Source of the DNA: Pseudocercospora fijiensis CIRAD86
Lineage: Eukaryota; Ascomycota; Dothideomycetes; Mycosphaerellales; Mycosphaerellaceae
Assembly (NCBI RefSeq): GCF_000340215.1
Contig: NW_006921532.1
Location: forward strand, 4,167,126-4,231,125
Direction of reading: 5' to 3'
Length of the DNA stretch: 64,000 bases
Of this stretch, positions 11,648-22,702 are shown one piece after another. Made by a program: the position numbers and the translations under genes. Position 1 is the stretch's first letter, and each line of letters starts with the position of its first letter. Under the pieces are notes generated by a model. It did no database searches. It worked only from the letters and a program-made list of their open reading frames with translations, and was not told where the DNA came from.

Positions 11648-13409
11648 TTATGCTTGGGCGCCTCCACGAACGCCTCGCTGGGACTGGAAGCCGCCCCGAC
11701 CGCGAGGTGCGCCGTTGCCGTTGCCACGGCCACCTTGATAGTTGCCGCGAGGTGCGCCCTGGCCGGCACTACCACGACCGCCGCCTCGACCGCCCTGAAA
11801 TTGGCCGCGAGGGATGTATGGAGTTTGACCTGGCCGAATGTGGCGCTTCTCTACGTAGAGTTCGTCGTCGCCGATCTTGAATGGTGCGTTCAGCGCTTTG
11901 TTGTAACCCTCAGTAGTCTCAAAATCGACAAAGGCACAGTTCTGGCTATGTTTAGCAAACGAAAGTGAGGCAAGTGACTGCAGAACATACCTTTTGGCGC
12001 GCAATGTCGAAATAAGCGACCTTGCCAAACTTCTCTAGCTCTGCACGAAGCTTGTTGTGCTCAACGTTGTCGCTCACATTCTTGATGTAGCCACGGTTTG
12101 CAGATTCTTCTTGTTGAGACGCATTGTTTGCCTGTCGAGATTGCTGGCGGTTGTGGCTGCTGCTGACAGCAGTCCACTCGTCCTGAGAATCAGAGCCCTG
12201 AGCCTCCTGTCGCTGAGCTGCAGGTGCGGATGGAGCAGACGAAGTGGATGATGAGGCGGGCTGGGCAGGCGCAGTCGGAGTGGCAGCCTTGGGAGCCGGA
12301 CGCGTAGCTGGCGCAGCAGGGGGAGCAGGAGCAGGAGGAGCAGGAGTCGCAACACGATTCGCAGATGCTGCGAGGCTGGCCCAGGTCTTCGGTGCAGCCG
12401 GAGCAGCTGGCTTGGGTGCCGGGGCCGAGGCTGCTTGAGATGGAGCCTGTGCTGGTGCAGCCGGACTCGTAACGGGAGTTGGTTCTGGATCTTTTGGCGT
12501 TTCTGGCTCGATATCAACTTCGGCGGCGGTCGGTGCCTCGACGGCTGATGGCTTGCCTGCATCTGTTGATTCCAATGACTTCTCCTCAACGACAGCTGGC
12601 TCTTCGGAGGCTGGCTCGCCGTTTGTCGCAGTTGGAACAGCGCTCTGGACATTATGCACATTGTTCACAAGCTTCTCCTCGATCTCCTTGTCAACCTCTT
12701 GTGCGTTCTTCTCAACAGCAGCAGGTTCAGCAGAGCTGGTCAACGTCTTTGGCTCGGCCTCTGATGGAGCAGGCTCTTGGAAGCCGCTCTCAGTACCTGA
12801 GACCTGCTGCACCTCTTGGGCAGGCTGCCGAGTCTCAGCCTCTGGCTCGTCCTCCTCCTCCACCAGGTAGCGGAAGATGTCGTTGAGAACAAAGTAGCCG
12901 TTGGTCTGCGTTGCGAGCACGAAAGTCTGGGTGAACTTGCGATGAGGCTGGCCTCGGTTTGAGAGTTCTCCGATGACCTGGATAACAATGTTTGTATCGG
13001 AGGCTTGGGAGTCCACGTTGGTAACGCGGACTTTACAGTCTTGGAAATCGAGGTCCTTGATCTTGTCATTGATGGCACGCTGACCCACGCATACGGCAAC
13101 CTTGTCGGTCTCCTGTCCAGAGACAAACTGAGAGCGCTTGTTGTAGAAGAGGTAAAGTTTCTCGGGACTGCGTGACAGGGTGGTGTAGTATTGCTCGACA
13201 AAGTACCAGCCTACCTCATCCTTGGGGATATCTGGTTGCTGTGCTTGCTGCGCGTTGGACGGGGTGGACGATGTGGGCGGTGCTTGCGGAGCGGCTTGCT
13301 GCGGTGCCTGAGCATTGGTTGCATGAGCGTAGTTGTTCTGTTCGATGCCGCCGTATGCCTGGTGAGGCGCGTAGGTGCCGTTCGGCATGCCCGCGACCTC
13401 GGAAGCCAT
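11648..13409 (-). CDS. NTF2-like/RRM protein (G3BP, Nxt3, Bre5 type)
   Basis: Two exons, 11991-13409 and 11648-11941, joined in phase at ARQK-NCAF, give 570 residues. After a Gln/Pro/Ala leader comes an NTF2-like domain (about 60-180; EVGWYFVEQYYTTLSRSPEKLY, here cited in part, then GQRAINDKI and FVLNDIFRYL). A long acidic and Pro/Ala-rich disordered centre follows. Then comes an RRM (about 435-510; YIKNVSDNVEHNKL, NCAFVDFET), and finally an RGG/Gly-rich tail. This is the layout of G3BP and of fungal cofactors of the Ubp3/USP10 deubiquitinase, which act in stress-granule and ribosome turnover. The RNP1-like motif is split exactly by the intron. Cytoplasmic RNA-binding role inferred from family. 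Confidence 0.88.
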
Positions 13410-14376
13410 GGTGAAGCTGTACCTGTACTGGAGCTGTCGGAGGTGAGGTGCAGGAAGCGTTGCGTGCAGACGCGGTCGAAGTGCTTGGTGGGTGGTTGGC
13501 AGAGGATGGACTGGCGTGTCGCGGAGGATCAGTCAAGCTCCGCGGGCAAACTTTGAAGAACCGGCGTCGTGAGCGCAGTTGCGATTTGCGATGCGCGAAC
13601 GCCGCGAAGCAACTTGGAGCAGAGGAAAGGTCTGCCAATTTCGGTACACACGGCAAGTGCTTGCAAAGGTCGACGAGGCAAACAATCGCGCTGGATGAAG
13701 ATAGCTTTATGTCGGTCGCGATGCTCAAAGCGAAGGTGGACAAAGTGAAGTGATGAGTGCGGGTGCGGGTGCGGGTGCGGAAGAGGACACTGATGGTTGG
13801 TTGCATTTCGGCTTGGCGGCATTCAATGCACTCATATCTACATTCACACCTTGCGACGACACACATCCTCGAACCCGATCGAGGAATCTTCCACCCTCAA
13901 AAGACACTGCTAGAGTTGCGTATCCACTTTAACTTCGCTATTGACGCAGGCTACCTCGTGAGAGAGCTTCCGAGTCCATCGCCCAGCGTCGACACTGTAC
14001 CACAGCGTTAGCAAAGACGTGGAATCGTTCGCATCCATTCCTCTCTCGAGCCGTGTCCAGACATTCACCTGTGCATCGGCAAGACTCCTCCTCCGCAACC
14101 ACGATTGGGCGATGCCTACTCTTGCTGCACGCGCAATCTCTTGCCTTGCTCACTGATAGCTTCTGTAACCAGCCTTGCTCGCCTGGAGTGGCGACAATTA
14201 CAATCTGGAGTGCGACTACCCACCCAAGATTTCCAGGTCACATCTTGGATCGGCTGAAGCTCGTTGTGTCCCTGCCTGTCTCGAACTGTTGCCCTCAGAA
14301 CAGCGCAAAAAGCCACATGCAGGCATGCCAGACAGTCATTTATGATGAAAAGACATCTTGCTAGGCCTTCGTTGCC
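13410..14376. other. Intergenic, promoter of NTF2-RRM gene
   Basis: Between two minus-strand genes. It contains the upstream region of the NTF2-RRM gene and the 3' end of the GT90 gene. Short frames on both strands have no domain match that I recognise. Confidence 0.35.
13758..13780. repeat. TGCGGG hexamer microsatellite
   Basis: Nearly four perfect copies of TGCGGG in tandem, in the upstream region of the NTF2-RRM gene. Confidence 0.8.
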
Positions 14377-15798
14377 TCAAGTCACCCATCGCGCGCCAGC
14401 CTTCTTCTGTGCCTTCTCCTCTGACTTCTTCGTGGGTACGTAAGGATAATCCTGCGTGTTATCATGTACAATGAATTCTTCGAACGAGATGCCTCTTGGC
14501 TGTTCCTTCGACGCTAGCTTATGCTTGTTCTTCTTGATAGTCGTTGTTTCGGGCGTGAAAGCGACGCGTGCGTAGGCTCTCAGAAGCTTCCTCCAATAAC
14601 ACGCTGCCGCGGCCGGGGTCGTATATCGTTCTCGGAACGTCGTTCTAGCATTATCTGCTATCTTTTGAGCCTCCTCCGGGTGCGTGTCGTAATACCGTAT
14701 CTTCTCTCCCAGGTCCGAGAAATTGCGTGCGACGTGAACGCAGTTGGTCTCTGTATCGAGAAGATGGTAATAATGTGCAATCCATTCCACGTCGTGCACA
14801 AGCAATAATGAATTGCAGTTTAAAAGGTGGGTCATTCGAGCTGACCAGGCTCTACCTTCGGTATTCACGACGTACTTGTATCTGCAAAATGCTTCCATAG
14901 GCATAATGCTCGACGGGTCCTCCCAGTTCATGGCTTCAACGTCAGCCCACGCGTGGCCCTTTGTCTCATTGATTAGAGCTTCTCTGATCTCCGGATTGGT
15001 CCAAGTAGCCCCTCTCCACACCACCTTTTGGATCTTCTTCGCAAGAGGTGAATCATGCTTTCGAAACTTCTCTCGCATTTCCCGAAAACTGCCTGCTTCG
15101 GGAGGTGCTCCGAAGAAGTGGAAATCCGGGGTGATCCATAATGAGTCGTGCCTGTGATTCCCATACTGTCTTGCGAACGCAAAGTACGCACCGTTCTTGT
15201 CAGGATGTGTGACAGCTTGGTCGTCGACCACAACAGTGAATTCGATATCAGGGATAGGTTCATCAATAGCTTCAGCAGCTGTGATCGCCCGCAGCAGCTG
15301 CTGCAAGACTGCTATAATTCGATGACGAAAATCATCGCGATGCAGCCCTTTCGTTCTGACAACGCGAAGCTGTGAATTGCTCAGGAGCACTCGCACTCCT
15401 CCATCGTTGCCTGCGAAAAGCTCAATGTCCTGCACACCAATCTTCTTCTCTTTCCAATATTCCTCCGAGCGTTCGATCTGGGTCCATAGATTTGGAAAGG
15501 CAGATTCGCATTGTCGCTCTGAAAGGCCATGGTTGTCAGCGTCTCTAACCCAAGAATAGCTCCATGCATCGGCGTGTGTGACAGTCTTGGCCAGTGAGTG
15601 GTTCTTTTGATCGAGCTCCTGCTCCAGTGCGGCGCTGACACCAGTCAATTGGGGTGCTTCTATATGGGACGTCGGATGGATGGCTTGTTGAACTGTGGGC
15701 GTTCGAGTGCCCGACAGAGCATACTGCTGGATTAGGACACACAGCAGCAGAAAAGCGCTGACGGCCTTCCAGAATGCAGGATGGAGAGTCATCGCCAT
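14377..15798 (-). CDS. GT90/CAP10-type glycosyltransferase
   Basis: A single uninterrupted frame of 473 residues. Residues about 10-28 form a hydrophobic signal anchor (AFWKAVSAFLLLCVLIQQY), so a type II Golgi protein is expected. The stem is followed by a CAP10/GT90 catalytic region from about 150 to 425. Typical stretches are DIEFTVVVDD, the LWITPDFHFFG block, KVVWRGATW.NPEIREAL, YKYVVNTEGRAWSARM and the HDVEWIAHYYHL segment. Relatives include the Cryptococcus capsule protein Cap10 and fungal xylosyltransferases; the acceptor here is unknown but is probably a surface glycan. The C-terminus is Lys rich and lacks a KDEL signal. An alternative start two codons downstream is possible. Confidence 0.85.
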   Translation of the reverse strand: MAMTLHPAFWKAVSAFLLLCVLIQQYALSGTRTPTVQQAIHPTSHIEAPQLTGVSAALEQELDQKNHSLAKTVTHADAWSYSWVRDADNHGLSERQCESAFPNLWTQIERSEEYWKEKKIGVQDIELFAGNDGGVRVLLSNSQLRVVRTKGLHRDDFRHRIIAVLQQLLRAITAAEAIDEPIPDIEFTVVVDDQAVTHPDKNGAYFAFARQYGNHRHDSLWITPDFHFFGAPPEAGSFREMREKFRKHDSPLAKKIQKVVWRGATWTNPEIREALINETKGHAWADVEAMNWEDPSSIMPMEAFCRYKYVVNTEGRAWSARMTHLLNCNSLLLVHDVEWIAHYYHLLDTETNCVHVARNFSDLGEKIRYYDTHPEEAQKIADNARTTFRERYTTPAAAACYWRKLLRAYARVAFTPETTTIKKNKHKLASKEQPRGISFEEFIVHDNTQDYPYVPTKKSEEKAQKKAGARWVT

Positions 15799-17050
15799 CC
15801 CTCAGTTCTGTCCAGTCGCTTTCTTCGACTTCCAAGCGGATGGTCCTTGTTCTATCATGTCGTTCTTGTAGGATGATTCCGAAGAAATGGCGGCAGCCTG
15901 CAATCTAGCGCATGTTGAGCGCGGATACGTGGAAGGACCGGCCGTGACTGATATATGTTTGCCGAAGGGATGCGCCGGCTCCAAGCAGAGGAAACACGGA
16001 CTTTTGGGCGCGATACGAGATGCAAACAAGCTTAAAAGCAGGCGGCGTGCTGCAGCTGCAGAGTGTGATGAGGGTCGCGGAAGCGCCAGAGCTTGACGCA
16101 CTGCTTGAACCTTTAGAGTTGGAAACCAGGTTTCACAATAGGCTCTCCAGCGGACCAGCATTATTCGCGTCGTGGGAGAAAGTGCGTTGATGACCCTTGT
16201 CGCAACTTCTTTCTTACCGGTACGACCTTACTTTGCTTTCATTGTACCTTCGTCGAAGCGATTTCTGTGCTCTTGCCCGAGGAGTGCTCTCCAGGCACAC
16301 CCCAATGCAGACGGCATTGGCATCGTGGAAGTCATGGGCGAAACGTCGCCTTGGTCATGTGCAAGGTGTGGTAGCAAAGACAGCCAGGATTGGATGCACG
16401 TTGAGATATCGAAGCCAAGCATTGAAACAGAGTTCTTGGAGCCGCGGGGATTGAGAAGCGGGTCGCGTCGGGTTCAATCTGCTGTAGCAGGCTTCGGCCG
16501 TCTTGACACGGTGCGTGGAAGGATTCGACATCTGGACAGCCGACAGCAATAATATTCATCAGGGCAGGATCTGCGCAACAAATCAACTGTGTTCGGCTTG
16601 TCAAGCGACTGTACGGAGACACCTTGGCCAAGAAGGGGAGCAAACCTCAACTTCTTCTAATTGCGTGATGACGCCCTTCCTCTCCCCCCTGAGGTTCTTG
16701 ACACGCTTGGCAACACAACAACGTAGCCGTCGCCAATCGACTGCGCCGTGGCGTTCATTATCATCAAATTATGATGTTCTAGTGCATTCGTAGAGCGGTA
16801 CTTGTTCACCGGTCTTCTGGCGATAGGATTGCATAGCAGATTCATAAATGTCGCTGCGTGCCACTATTGTCTGGCGCGCGTGATGGACTGTGCATCATGT
16901 CGAACACGGAGCTCGCTACGCAACGGCCTGTGAAGAGACTTCAATGAATTGCAAATTAGGCAAGATCTTTGCTACTGCGTACATGCGTCGTGGTATCTCA
17001 ATAATGCATCAATGGTTCGCGAACGGATGAAAATGTGTTAGGCTCACATC
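15799..17050. other. Intergenic, 1.25 kb
   Basis: Lies upstream of the GT90 gene and downstream of the septin-like gene, both minus strand. Frames of up to about 126 codons exist but show no domain, signal peptide or splice structure that I can support. Confidence 0.35.
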
Positions 17051-19441
17051 TCAGTGCTGATGCCAGCTGCTCCAATCAAAGAAGCCTCGAATCTTCGAAT
17101 CTTTGAACCAGCCACTCAGAATTGGTTGTGGATCTGTTGAACACGGGGGTGGTACTGCTGTGGCAGATATTACGGTCTGCGGTGACATGCTCAGTCCGAG
17201 GAAGTGTTGGATGTCGTGCCAGTTCTTTGCAGCCCAGTACAACAAAGCACCGAGCAATCCGCAGCTGGCTGCAACTTGGAGAACCACAAAGCCTTGACGG
17301 CTACACGCCTGACCAAAAGCTAGAACGCCAAGCGGGTCTCGAGGATCGATGATTCCAAGGTCGCCGCCAAGACGACCTTGCCCTGGACTGTTCAATGCTA
17401 CTAGCGCCTGTTGGTTCTTTTCTTGATCACCAGACGCCCAATCTGCCTGCTGAGTAGAGTAAAAGTCATGGTACTTCCGACGTTCGTTATCGAGGCTGCG
17501 TTGAAGATCCTGAGCCCATTTCGCTAGGCGAATTTGGCGGAAAGGCACAGTAGTCTTCGCTTGCTCGTTGTACTTGGCCAGAGCGAGAGAAGAAGTGTCG
17601 TGCACATGGTCAGACAGCGCCGACATTTCCGAGAGTGCTGGGGAAGCCGAGCAGTAGCAGCTGGAAGTCGAGTGTGGCACAAGCGCCTTACTTGTTTCCT
17701 CCAGCAGGCTACCAGTACTTGCAGCTCGACTATGGTGGCCAATGGATGAAGACTGCAAAGCAACCTGATTCTCCATGCCAACGTGCTGACCAAGATTTCG
17801 CTGTCTCCAGAGCAAGAACTTTGTTGCTGATACGTGTCGCATTCTGGCCATATTCTCCGGCGAGAACAACATGTCTGCGAATTGTGCAAGATCGCTTGGG
17901 GCAAGGGGTTTCATATACTGCGAGGACATTAGAACGCTGGCATCAACCTCGTCTGCGTCATCCTCCGAAGCTGATGAAATCGTGAAAGGTCCCACAATAT
18001 TGTTGCCCTTAAGATCCTTCAGGGAGTATGTCTCAATGTTCATCTTCTCGAGCTCATCGCGGAGCTGGTTCTTTCGAGCATGTAGCGCGTCTGGCGATAC
18101 TGCATCCGCCCGGCCGATCACCGGTATGAGATTTGTAGTTCTCGAAAGGAATTGCAAAAGTTCCTGGTGTGCAGCAGTCAATCCCGAAGGCGATGAGCTG
18201 GACTCTTGAGCCAAGTTGGGAGCAAAGACATATATAGCCGCGTCAATTTGCGCACCTCCATCACCGCTAAGTAGGTTCACAAGTTCGACATCACTCATGC
18301 ACTCCATTCGTAATGTTCGACCGAGTGAGGCTGTGACCTGGTTGCGTATCGATTGTACTTGCGAGTCATCTTCGATACCAGGCGTGTCTATGAACGTCAA
18401 ATTTCGGTCAAGGACACCATCGCCGACACTGCCTCTTCGGAGCAGCAAGCGCCTGGTCTCAACATCTGTCCACCATGTCGGGTATGGCCTTGTTGAAGCT
18501 TGGATCTCCATGTATGCTGTGGTTGGAACATAATGGGAGATTTCGGAAGCGAATGACGATTGACTGGGTATGCTCGGTGAGAGCTGGTCGATGTGTACGA
18601 TGTGTTCGCATGTTCGAAAGAGACTCTGGATGAAGGAAGACTTGCCCACTTGCTTGGGGCCTACAACGAGTATCCTCGCCCTACCCATCCTGCGACCGAG
18701 TTCCGTGAACGGCCTTCTTATGGGCATAGCGAGGCTAGGCATAACCAACTGGGGCATGTTTTGCACGCGCAGATTGTACTCTTCGTCGTCACCACTAGAG
18801 GAAAGAACAGCTTGACTATGACCTTCATCTGCTATGCTGCTTTCCTCGTCGCTAAGTCGCAAAGATTTTGGCGAGCCGGAACGAGTCTCGCTCGGTAAGG
18901 TAGATTCCGGTCGAGGGCTGAGCCTAAGCGGCGTCAAAGGCTGGCTCATGCTGGCAAGCGAAGTGCCTGATGTTCTCCGTGCGGATTGGTCTCGCGGTGG
19001 CGAGCCAGCTTGAAGCGGTGATGCGAGCGACGAACCCCGATCTGACGAGAGAATTCGATGCCCAGTTGCAATTATGCTTGGGTGTACGCGCCTTCCATTC
19101 TTGCGTCTTTTGCCTGTGTCCAGCTGGGCATCTACGGCGTGGCTGCTGCTATTGCTGGATGTCCTCGACAGAGTCGCATCCGAAGCAAAAATAGAGGCAA
19201 TCGTCTTTTCCAGGCTCTCAACTCCAAAAGTGCTATCTTCCGCCATCGTGCTCGCGTCGACCGCTTGTTCACTAGAGCTCCGTGACGTCCTTCGTCCTCT
19301 CTGTGATTTCTGTTCTATCTCCCTCTCCGTTCTCAAGAAGAAGGTGGTAGGGACAGACTGTATCGCTCGCGCCGGAGGTACGTTCGCACCCTTCCTTTCC
19401 TGCAGTGTTGGGCTCGCAGTGGAACTCATCGCCTCACCCAA
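17051..19441 (-). CDS. Atypical septin-like P-loop GTPase with C-terminal membrane segment
   Basis: One exon, 796 residues. Residues 1-250 are Ser/Arg-rich and disordered. The G domain follows: a G1 P-loop GPKQVGKSS (261-269), G3 DTPG (352-355), and a G4-like GRAD (443-446) where classical septins have AKAD. The remainder contains a charged helical stretch (about 640-685). Near 715-735 a hydrophobic segment (VVLQVAASCGLLGALLYWAA) is long enough to span a membrane, unusual for septins. The lack of a clear C-terminal coiled coil and the divergent G4 put this outside the core septin groups. It may be a membrane-associated filament-forming GTPase, or a septin-derived protein with another role. 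Confidence 0.72.
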   Translation of the reverse strand: MGEAMSSTASPTLQERKGANVPPARAIQSVPTTFFLRTEREIEQKSQRGRRTSRSSSEQAVDASTMAEDSTFGVESLEKTIASIFASDATLSRTSSNSSSHAVDAQLDTGKRRKNGRRVHPSIIATGHRILSSDRGSSLASPLQAGSPPRDQSARRTSGTSLASMSQPLTPLRLSPRPESTLPSETRSGSPKSLRLSDEESSIADEGHSQAVLSSSGDDEEYNLRVQNMPQLVMPSLAMPIRRPFTELGRRMGRARILVVGPKQVGKSSFIQSLFRTCEHIVHIDQLSPSIPSQSSFASEISHYVPTTAYMEIQASTRPYPTWWTDVETRRLLLRRGSVGDGVLDRNLTFIDTPGIEDDSQVQSIRNQVTASLGRTLRMECMSDVELVNLLSGDGGAQIDAAIYVFAPNLAQESSSSPSGLTAAHQELLQFLSRTTNLIPVIGRADAVSPDALHARKNQLRDELEKMNIETYSLKDLKGNNIVGPFTISSASEDDADEVDASVLMSSQYMKPLAPSDLAQFADMLFSPENMARMRHVSATKFLLWRQRNLGQHVGMENQVALQSSSIGHHSRAASTGSLLEETSKALVPHSTSSCYCSASPALSEMSALSDHVHDTSSLALAKYNEQAKTTVPFRQIRLAKWAQDLQRSLDNERRKYHDFYSTQQADWASGDQEKNQQALVALNSPGQGRLGGDLGIIDPRDPLGVLAFGQACSRQGFVVLQVAASCGLLGALLYWAAKNWHDIQHFLGLSMSPQTVISATAVPPPCSTDPQPILSGWFKDSKIRGFFDWSSWHQH

Positions 19442-20859
19442 GCGTCACCGCTTTGATCGCAGGTTGTCACACAGGCGTCATGCAGAGGTTGCAACTAGAA
19501 TGGATTTACGTCCGTCAATACGTAGACTTCCGCCTCTGTTGCCACTACACTTGCTACTCTTTCACTTGATTGATGCAGCTCGACCTGACGCTGTCCTCGG
19601 CTTTGGCATGCGTTATCAGAGCCGCATTTGTGCACAGATGTCTGTCAAATCCGCCATGCAAAGATGAGCTGTTGGTGGCGTGCGAGGGTTGGAGGACGAT
19701 CGATATTTGGTAGGGGGCGTGCTGTTCTTGCAGATGATGGGTATTCGCTCTTTGAGGCTATATGTAAGACGAGGTCCTTGGACAACAGTGGCGGGGTTTT
19801 CGTCGCTACGATGTGGAGCGGGCAGAGATAGCTGGGGTCATCCGGAGTCGCTGCTTTAAAGACAACAATCAACAGAAGGCAGCGCAGGCACTCTGACGGC
19901 TCGTCAGTATCATAGGGCCGGAGCAGGATAGTAAGTACGTTGGACGTTGGACGAGGTACATCGTTACATGTACAGAGCAGAGCGTACAGAGCATCGACCT
20001 CTGCATTCCAAACAAGCTCAGCTGCACCTTGCACAGCAACCACCGAGGCCTCATACCCAGAGACATCGTTCATGTATCTTCTACTGAGGATTTATTCAAC
20101 ATATTGCGCAATATAGGCTGCCTCGCATCACAAACGCACCGATTCTCCTGCATCGAGCACCTCTTGGAAATAATGAGAACTACCGTCAAGCCTTGCCTGG
20201 TCAGCAGACTTGATAGAATATGCAGATCCCAGGAAGCTGTTGGCGCAAGCCGCTCCAATATCAACACGAACACAGAAGCGTGAGCATTTGGCAGCGCTGC
20301 CAATGCTGGCGCCCAGTCTGGTACACATTCCGATCAAATCAGCTGATCTCTAGGAGCAAAAGCAGGGCACCGTAAAGTTGCGAGGAATGGTATCAAAGTT
20401 GTGCCTATGAGTAGGGGATTACTTAAAGTTGTTGGAACTGTGTGTGAACTAACAACTAGATCCGGTGATGTGTCCAACTACGCTATCCATAGGCCTTTAG
20501 TATCTTCTATACTGTCTGAGTGTTTGCTCACTGTCTTTCACAGTGAGAAGGTGTGAGAAAGTCTCAGAAAAGAAGGGGGAGAATGGCGAATCCCTTGCTA
20601 GCGTCGTGACGCCTCTAGAAGATATCGAGCTGATGGATCTCGCAAGGTCAACACTACTTGCTGCAGGTGTTCTCAGAAGCTTCAAAGAGAATGGAAATAT
20701 GGTCTGCCAGAGTGCAAGGGAGGACAATGCGGTCTTGCTTCGTTTCAGCCCACTGCTGCCTTTGGCGTTTTACCGTAGAATGCCAAGCGTGGTAACGCCG
20801 CAGTACGACCTTCAAATTTACTAATATGGAACTTACTCCTCTTTGCTCTTACAGACCTT
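19442..20859. other. Intergenic, 1.4 kb
   Basis: Upstream of the septin-like gene. Small frames on both strands (for example near 19645-20073) show no recognised family. Composition is ordinary up to about 20.85 kb, where a RIP island begins. Confidence 0.35.
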
Positions 20860-21440
20860 AAGTCGTATCCTTATACACTAATTATAATAATAGCTACTAT
20901 TACTATAGCATCTACTAGCTTTAGTAAACCTCTAAAAAATTAAGTTCTAGGCACTATTACTCTATTAATTAAACTATACTATAAAGAGATTTTAATTTAA
21001 GTTTTTAAACTGTATCTAAATTTATATTTAAACTATAGGACTTTACTAGTATTAGTATTTAGTTAATACTAAGTAATTAGGGATAGTTCTACTAGTTAGA
21101 ATTGTGTTTATTATACAGTTTATACTAGGTTACTAACTCTAGTATAGTAGTACTAGAGTCTAGTTAAATCTAAGCTATAGAAGTTGAAATCTAGTGGTTT
21201 TAGACTTAGAATATAAAAAGAAAATAGAAGGCCTGCTTTAGACTTTAAGCTACAAATTAAAAAATTCTTTTAGATTTTTTAGTACTTATAAATAGACCTA
21301 CTGCTAATTTTTATTGTTTCTATCTATTAATTATATTCAAGCTAGATTGAAAGTAAGGTATATTCTTTCTAAGTCTAGTCCGCACCAGCTCAGGCTATAG
21401 GCTAGTTATAGAGTTGTCTTACTAAGCCTATATAGACGAC
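20860..21440. repeat. AT-rich RIP-degraded repeat island
   Basis: About 580 bases dominated by TTAA, TATA and CTAG-type words with very few CpA or TpG, in sharp contrast to both flanks. This is the product expected of repeat-induced C-to-T mutation. No inverted ends, target duplication or coding relic could be recognised, so the parent element is unknown. Confidence 0.65.
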
Positions 21441-21618
21441 GAGGGTGATATGTCCGATCCCCTCTGACGTGCGAGAGTGAAGCTTTACCTACCTACCTGC
21501 GCAGGCCGTTCCTTTGTGCGCCAACAACGAAGTCCTCGCTGCAACACTCCTCAAGCGACCAGTATGGTATGTTGCACGCATTATCCTATGCCACGCTGAC
21601 CGCCATTCCATATTAACT

Positions 21619-22101
21619 ATGGCTATACAGGCTCGCAACGACGCTCGCTTCAGCACCTACTCTGGTGCACCATCACTCCAGCCATCTCTTGCGCCTACGG
21701 ACACCAACTCCAACAGATCCTCCAGCGCCACGCAGCAGTACAATTCACGCCTCAGCGAACAAACATTCCTCATGCCGCAGGCCATTCCAGAGAAAGGCCG
21801 TTTAATCTACGGTACTGCCGATCCAAACGCCGCGTCCAGCTCTCTGACGCTCTCCTCTACCGACCCTAACACAGCCGAGATCAAGTCCTTTGCCAACGTC
21901 CTCGATAAGATGAACGATACGCGTCTTGACAAGCAACGATTCGTCATGAGCAGCAACAAGACCGAAGAAGTCGGCAAGATCGCGCTCGGGGCAAAGGTGG
22001 AGAGGGCGCTTTCGAGGAGGATGTCAGGGCAGGACGCCATCTTCAGGCCCAAGAAGCCAATTGATGAGAAACGAGGCATTGCTGAAGTCGAGGCCAACTA
22101 G
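21619..22101 (+). CDS. Conserved fungal protein of unknown function
   Basis: A 160-residue frame starting MAIQARNDARFSTYSG. The first half is Ser/Thr rich. The second half is charged and more ordered, with NVLDKMNDTRLDKQRFV and a KVERALSRRMSGQD-type stretch that I associate with a fungus-wide uncharacterised family. No signal peptide or membrane segment. An alternative model starts at ATG 21563, which is immediately followed by a good donor (GTATGT); splicing to the acceptor CTATACAG at 21630 gives M-ARNDARFS, so only the start codon would lie in exon 1. Both models share all downstream sequence. The gene lies just after a RIP island. Confidence 0.65.
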   Translation: MAIQARNDARFSTYSGAPSLQPSLAPTDTNSNRSSSATQQYNSRLSEQTFLMPQAIPEKGRLIYGTADPNAASSSLTLSSTDPNTAEIKSFANVLDKMNDTRLDKQRFVMSSNKTEEVGKIALGAKVERALSRRMSGQDAIFRPKKPIDEKRGIAEVEAN

Positions 22102-22702
22102 CGCAACATTTCTTTTTCCAAACAGGACAGGCCGGCATGCGAGTCGGCACTGGAATCAACATTACGACGCTTCTCATGCCTTGCAGCAGTGGGCTTTGAG
22201 CGAAAAGCTTAATGCTGTGGCGTTTGGCGCCGGAGACAACGTTGCGAATAACACAGAGAGCAGTTGTCTGGCGTTTGGGTGAATAATGCATGGACGTGCT
22301 TGATCTCACTGTTTTGAATTTGCTCAAGGGGCTACTGGACGAATTTGCATCTTCAATACCCTTATCCTGAATGTAGCTTTAACTCACCAAGGCAGATGAC
22401 GTGTTGGAGAAACTGGACGACTTGCCAACGGTTTCAGCGGCAGTTTCATTTCCGATCAACTCGTATTGCAGAATGTCGATGTGCGGATAATCAACCTATT
22501 CAGATTATTCTCAATTTTACTGTCCAATTCCTCAAGCCATCAGCCACAGAACAGCGAGTTCCTTGATATCTCACTGTTCAACAGCATTTCGGGTAAACTC
22601 GGTCTCCTTGGCCTGAATGCGGGGCCCCAGACGAACTCCTTGTGTACAAGACCAAACTATCAACATCACGAACCAGACAAAAGTGAGAACTCACTGTGTC
22701 AG
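22102..22702. other. Intergenic, upstream of ABM-domain gene
   Basis: Between two plus-strand genes. Contains the ABM gene promoter; no other feature recognised. Confidence 0.35.

Noticed and set aside
13216..13866. A 216-codon minus-strand frame upstream of the NTF2-RRM start
   Set aside because: Overlaps the N-terminal exon in a different frame and shows no family features.
15799..17050. Frames up to 126 codons between the GT90 and septin-like genes
   Set aside because: No coding signals beyond length; left as intergenic.
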